Assembly (NCBI GenBank): GCA_024692105.1
Contig: JAILMZ010000030.1
Span: forward strand, 1-9,094
Direction: 5' to 3'
Source: Saccharofermentans sp.
GTDB taxonomy: Bacteria > Bacillota_A > Clostridia > Saccharofermentanales > Saccharofermentanaceae
Length of the DNA stretch: 9,094 bases
The notes under the pieces were generated by a model. It saw only the letters and a program-made list of their open reading frames with translations. It searched no databases and had not been told where the DNA came from. Shown here one piece after another: positions 7,101 through 9,094 of the stretch. The position numbers were made by a program, and so were the translations under genes. The number at the start of each line of letters is the position of its first letter. Position 1 is the first letter of the stretch.

Positions 7101-7639
7101 GTCTTCCACTTGCGCACGAGATTGCCAGACAGATACTCTTCTGCAGTCTCCCAGCCTTTATAGAAACACTCACCCCAGGTCTCCGGGTTCTGATAGATCG
7201 AACCCTTCAGCGTGCCAATGACCGTCTTACAGTCGGCACCCGTAACAGATGAGATGTATTCGATGTCCACGCATCCAAGCGTCGTAAGGCTCATCACAAG
7301 AGCATCAGGGATACTCTCTGTATGGACGCCCTGAGTCCTGGCATCGTTACCAAAGACATTCTCCCAGTCCATGGGAAGATCCATGGCGGTTACTTCCTCG
7401 ATGTGCCTGGCCTTACGCTCGGCTTCCTCTTTTGCCTTCCTCTCGCGCTCTTCGCGTTCGCGCTTCTTCTGTTCCCTGCGCTCACGTTCCCGGGAAATGT
7501 TCTTGGCAGAACTGAGCGCGTTGATAAGGCCCTGGATCTCATCAGGGGAAAACTTCTTGCCTATATCCTTGTCCGCACCTTCGGACAGAAGATCGAGTAT
7601 AGACAGTTGTCCTTTATGATTTTTACCACCCTTATTCAA
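4112..7639 (-). CDS. Large SNF2/DEAH-type helicase of mobile-element type
   Basis: This 1175-aa superfamily 2 ATPase starts at TTG 7639. Its order is a short N-terminus, a highly charged Arg/Glu/Lys helix (49-83), and a conserved region (about 105-235, including ETAEEYLSGN at 164-173). The helicase core follows: Q-like FPYQKDAV (386-393), Walker A GAGKT (409-413), DEAH (565-568), ATGTPITN (615-622), GLGVNIQD (865-872) and motif VI QREGRILRQG (891-900). Coiled-coil segments lie near 505-545, 985-1010 and 1130-1170. The 105-235 region and core match the helicase half of the giant methylase-helicase (SNF2-related) proteins of Firmicutes conjugative elements and phages. Here no N6-adenine methylase signature (DPPY/NPPF) is visible and the protein is about half their length. 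Likely roles are DNA translocation in protection of incoming DNA, antirestriction or transfer. It heads a set of overlapping genes with the MoxR ATPase and VWA protein. Confidence 0.9.
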   Translation of the reverse strand: MNKGGKNHKGQLSILDLLSEGADKDIGKKFSPDEIQGLINALSSAKNISRERERREQKKREREERERKAKEEAERKARHIEEVTAMDLPMDWENVFGNDARTQGVHTESIPDALVMSLTTLGCVDIEYISSVTGADCKTVIGTLKGSIYQNPETWGECFYKGWETAEEYLSGNLVRKWKTASKANDEYKGYFADNLKAIEKVLPPTVATKDIYVTLGSPWVPTDVIDDFIVHLFGEVTHYRFRSEEIKHWYLDTRHDEITGTWEIPLTDRYYHSIGVSQVFGTNRMEALKILENTLNMKTVKVTDEVKCLTNKSGIKRVINRKETLAALEKQKDLIKEFQDWVWTEPKRKERLETIFEEKFSCVRRRMFDGSFLTFPTMSPGVTLFPYQKDAVARILFSPNTLLAHDVGAGKTYVMIAAGQELRRMGLSKKNMYVVPNNIVGQWKSIFAQMYPDAKVLCIEPKMFKPSQREAILERVRDEDFDGIIIAYSCFEMIPLSKQCYLDDLKAQQEAVENTIHTKGKATSKLKKKSEKLKEKIAELNAALEDMYDTVYFDELGITRLFVDEAHNFKSLPVDTKANNVLGISGAGSKKCLDMLDKVHLIQRGNNGGGVVFATGTPITNSITDAFVMQMYLQSGELTLLDLQSFDSWIGMFAERVTEFEIDVDTSSYRLATRFAKFHNLPELTALLSSIADFHSVDDSAGIPSHDGYKDALIGKTPDFSAYLQLISDRAEQVRTGQVSRRDDNMLKITTDGRKAALDMRLVDPTSLPTYQSKVARCAENIADIYVKTFADKSTQLVFCDSSTPKKDFNLYTELKARLMGYNIPEEQIAFIHDADTEVRRNALFRKVRKGEVRVLIGSTFKLGLGVNIQDKLIALHHLDVPWRPADMTQREGRILRQGNTNSKVYIYRYITEGSFDAYSWQLLETKQRFISSLLSGSLTARSGADIDDTVLNYAEVKALAVGNPLVKERVEAANELTRYMVLQHKLTESRIAMQKDLLEIPAKIARQQDLITMCADDIEFYKHWREINPAPEGNKQKKEEAERRKGLRETIASAVRGNVLQTSETTLMTYRGFDIILPTNMSSEKPYVYLARSGKYYVELGDTEVGNLQRIDNALDTLEGRLDEFTDGLTKIRKRQSDLKAELAKDEDFADKIEYYRKKVEELDEQLGVKKDE

Positions 7640-7642
7640 TCT

Positions 7643-7650
7643 ATCACCTC
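7643..7650 (-). promoter_or_regulatory. Perfect Shine-Dalgarno site selecting a TTG start
   Basis: GAGGTGAT on the minus strand (7650 to 7643) matches eight bases of the anti-Shine-Dalgarno sequence and lies three bases before TTG at 7639. The nearby upstream ATG (ATG AGG TGA) runs at once into a stop, so TTG is the real helicase start. Confidence 0.8.
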
Positions 7651-7699
7651 ATTTTCCGTATTCTCACAGTGTAAGAAGACAGATGTACCATAAATTGGT

Positions 7700-9094
7700 C
7701 TATTCCCCTATTGACGCGGAAAGGCGAAGAATCTCCTCTACTTCCACTTCCGTCCTCTCATCACCGGGACATTCATGCCATGCATTCCAGAATGCAGCAC
7801 CTCTATCCTCGTCTCCGCCGATCCACTTACTAACCTTAACCAGTAGCTCGTCTTCTTCGGCAAGTTCGTCCTCTCCGACACTTCTCAGCCTGTACAGCGG
7901 CGACAGCCTCGGTTCATATTCATACACTCCGACGTCAGCAGCATTCTTGTAGAACCTCTTGTGCTTGAGCGCAGTTATTTTCCAATTATCAGTAAACGGA
8001 ACCTTGAACAGGATCGTCGGAAAACAGCAGTCATACTGTTCTACGCCCTCCACAACAAGCGCACGGAAAGGCGGCCCAAACGGACTGCAGTCTATATTCA
8101 CGATATCCCCGGCCTTGAAAGGAGTAGGAACGGACAGGTCAAATACCCCTCTGTAGAACCTCTCATCAGCCGGCACATAGAACTCCAGGCCATTTACCTC
8201 CCTGATCGTTTCCATCTGCTCGAACCAGCATATCTCACCGTTATAGACATAGTAGTTGAATCCAAGCTCATACTTGTCCCAGCCATTCAGATCCCAGGCC
8301 TCGACCCTATACCAACTGGGAGACGCTTTGTCCTCAACTGTCACTTCGCGTTCGAATTCCGCCACTTTCTTGAAGTATCTCTTCACCTGCTTAAGAGTTC
8401 CGAACAGTCCGCACGGATATGACTTCACTATCAGAACATCAGGGTCGTACCACTCTTCGAACAGATAGTAGATACAGTGCTTAAGCCCCATCTCTGCCAG
8501 ACTTAATTCCCTGACTGCATCGTGCAGACTGTCACCAAACATGCCTGAGACTTCCGAGACCGCTTTCTTCACACGCTCATACTCACTGCCTTCCCTGATA
8601 GCTGCAGCACCCTTAACGAGAGTCTCATAATTGACGAGAGTCTCATAATTAACATTGGTCTTCTTTATCAGCAGATCCAGCATCTCATGCTTTTTCTTAA
8701 GCGGTACAGGAGCCCGGCAGACGATATCCGTCAAAACGCTCTCGGACGGGATCCCGCTCTCAAGCATATGATCAAGCATCTCCTTACCGAACCCGCATGC
8801 CTTAAGGATCTTACGCACCAACTGAGGTGTCCACCCTTCGCGGTCAGGCACCAGAGGCTCCAAATCATCAACAGACGATATCTCGATGCACGAATCAGAC
8901 GGCAGATAATACAGCCTGCACTTCTTCTGAAGCGCCAAAAGCAGCAGGATATTTACCAGCACCTCATGACTCTCACCGTCCCAGACGGCAACCATGCGGT
9001 CACAGTTTACCGGGATCTTCTCACAGCCGTGCTTAGTCTTACACACCCCGGCATTCTCATACTGCCTGCTCTTGCACCTTCCGTACACCCTGTG
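7700..9094 (-). CDS. Hypothetical protein with SLOG/Rossmann-like N-terminal fragment (5' end missing)
   Basis: The frame is open to the right edge; 464 codons are visible, ending in TAG at 7702-7700. A GTG at 9088 is not a credible start because it lies mid-domain with no room for a ribosome binding site. Numbering from that GTG, the segment CDRMVAVWDGES (29-40) followed by LVNILLLLALQKKCRLYYLP (44-63) resembles the last strands of SLOG/DprA-like Rossmann domains, which bind nucleotides or nucleotide-derived ligands. A helical region follows (80-210). A C-terminal domain contains PFKAGDIVNIDCSPFGPP (323-340), with many Trp, Tyr and Cys, ending in a short helical tail (SPLYRLRS, then WIGGDEDRGAAFWNAWHEC). 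This domain recalls uncharacterised clostridial proteins, but I cannot name it. The gene lies 60 bases upstream of the helicase and may share its operon. It holds an 18-bp internal duplication at 8616-8651. Confidence 0.78.
   Translation of the reverse strand, partial: HRVYGRCKSRQYENAGVCKTKHGCEKIPVNCDRMVAVWDGESHEVLVNILLLLALQKKCRLYYLPSDSCIEISSVDDLEPLVPDREGWTPQLVRKILKACGFGKEMLDHMLESGIPSESVLTDIVCRAPVPLKKKHEMLDLLIKKTNVNYETLVNYETLVKGAAAIREGSEYERVKKAVSEVSGMFGDSLHDAVRELSLAEMGLKHCIYYLFEEWYDPDVLIVKSYPCGLFGTLKQVKRYFKKVAEFEREVTVEDKASPSWYRVEAWDLNGWDKYELGFNYYVYNGEICWFEQMETIREVNGLEFYVPADERFYRGVFDLSVPTPFKAGDIVNIDCSPFGPPFRALVVEGVEQYDCCFPTILFKVPFTDNWKITALKHKRFYKNAADVGVYEYEPRLSPLYRLRSVGEDELAEEDELLVKVSKWIGGDEDRGAAFWNAWHECPGDERTEVEVEEILRLSASIGE
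8616..8651 (-). repeat. 18-bp tandem duplication inside the right-edge gene
   Basis: ACGAGAGTCTCATAATTG (8616-8633) is repeated immediately at 8634-8651, with only the last base changed. In frame it duplicates the hexapeptide NYETLV (NYETLV NYETLV). Being 18 bp long it keeps the frame. It looks like a recent slippage or duplication event in a linker between helical segments and is probably harmless to the fold. Confidence 0.85.

Overview
The window looks like an accessory, mobile-element type region from a low-to-mid GC Gram-positive gut-type bacterium, most likely a clostridial Bacillota such as a Lachnospiraceae relative. This rests on strong GGAGG-type ribosome binding sites, a TTG start with a textbook GAGGTGAT site, the SNF2-type helicase family (typical of Firmicutes conjugative elements) and the compact gene packing. 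No integrase, relaxase, IS, rRNA, complete tRNA or CRISPR array is visible, so the element type and host are inference.

From the right edge down to 1226 the minus strand carries one tightly packed gene set, read right to left. It starts with a partial protein of unknown function whose N-terminal fragment looks SLOG/Rossmann-like (9094 to 7700). Next come a 1175-aa SNF2/DEAH-type helicase (7639 to 4112), a MoxR-type AAA+ ATPase (4119 to 3001) and a VWA-like protein with an HExxH metallopeptidase-like domain (3017 to 1770). Last is a two-gene toxin-antitoxin module: a 40-aa antitoxin (1734 to 1612) and a Doc/Fic toxin (1615 to 1226). Gaps are 60, -8, -17, 35 and -4 bases. The helicase, ATPase, VWA protein and TA genes are therefore probably co-transcribed, and the overlapping ones translationally coupled. 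MoxR ATPase plus VWA protein is a known chaperone-like pairing (RavA-ViaA, NorQ-NorD, CbbQ-CbbO). Its tight coupling to a large mobile-element helicase, ending in an addiction module, is the most interesting system here.

Convergent to that set, at 567-1109 on the plus strand, lies a visibly AT-richer gene encoding a stand-alone CdiA C-terminal-type nuclease domain. A hairpin sits exactly at its stop codon, between it and the Doc toxin. Its upstream region (406-566) holds a 10-bp direct repeat (GTTTTTGTCG twice, plus degenerate copies), an operator-like or iteron-like array. The same region drives a divergent gene (405 to beyond the left edge) with an excellent ribosome binding site; its product is not recognised.

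Gene functions were assigned from recognisable motifs only. Nothing was searched or computed, and GC figures are hand counts of sample lines.
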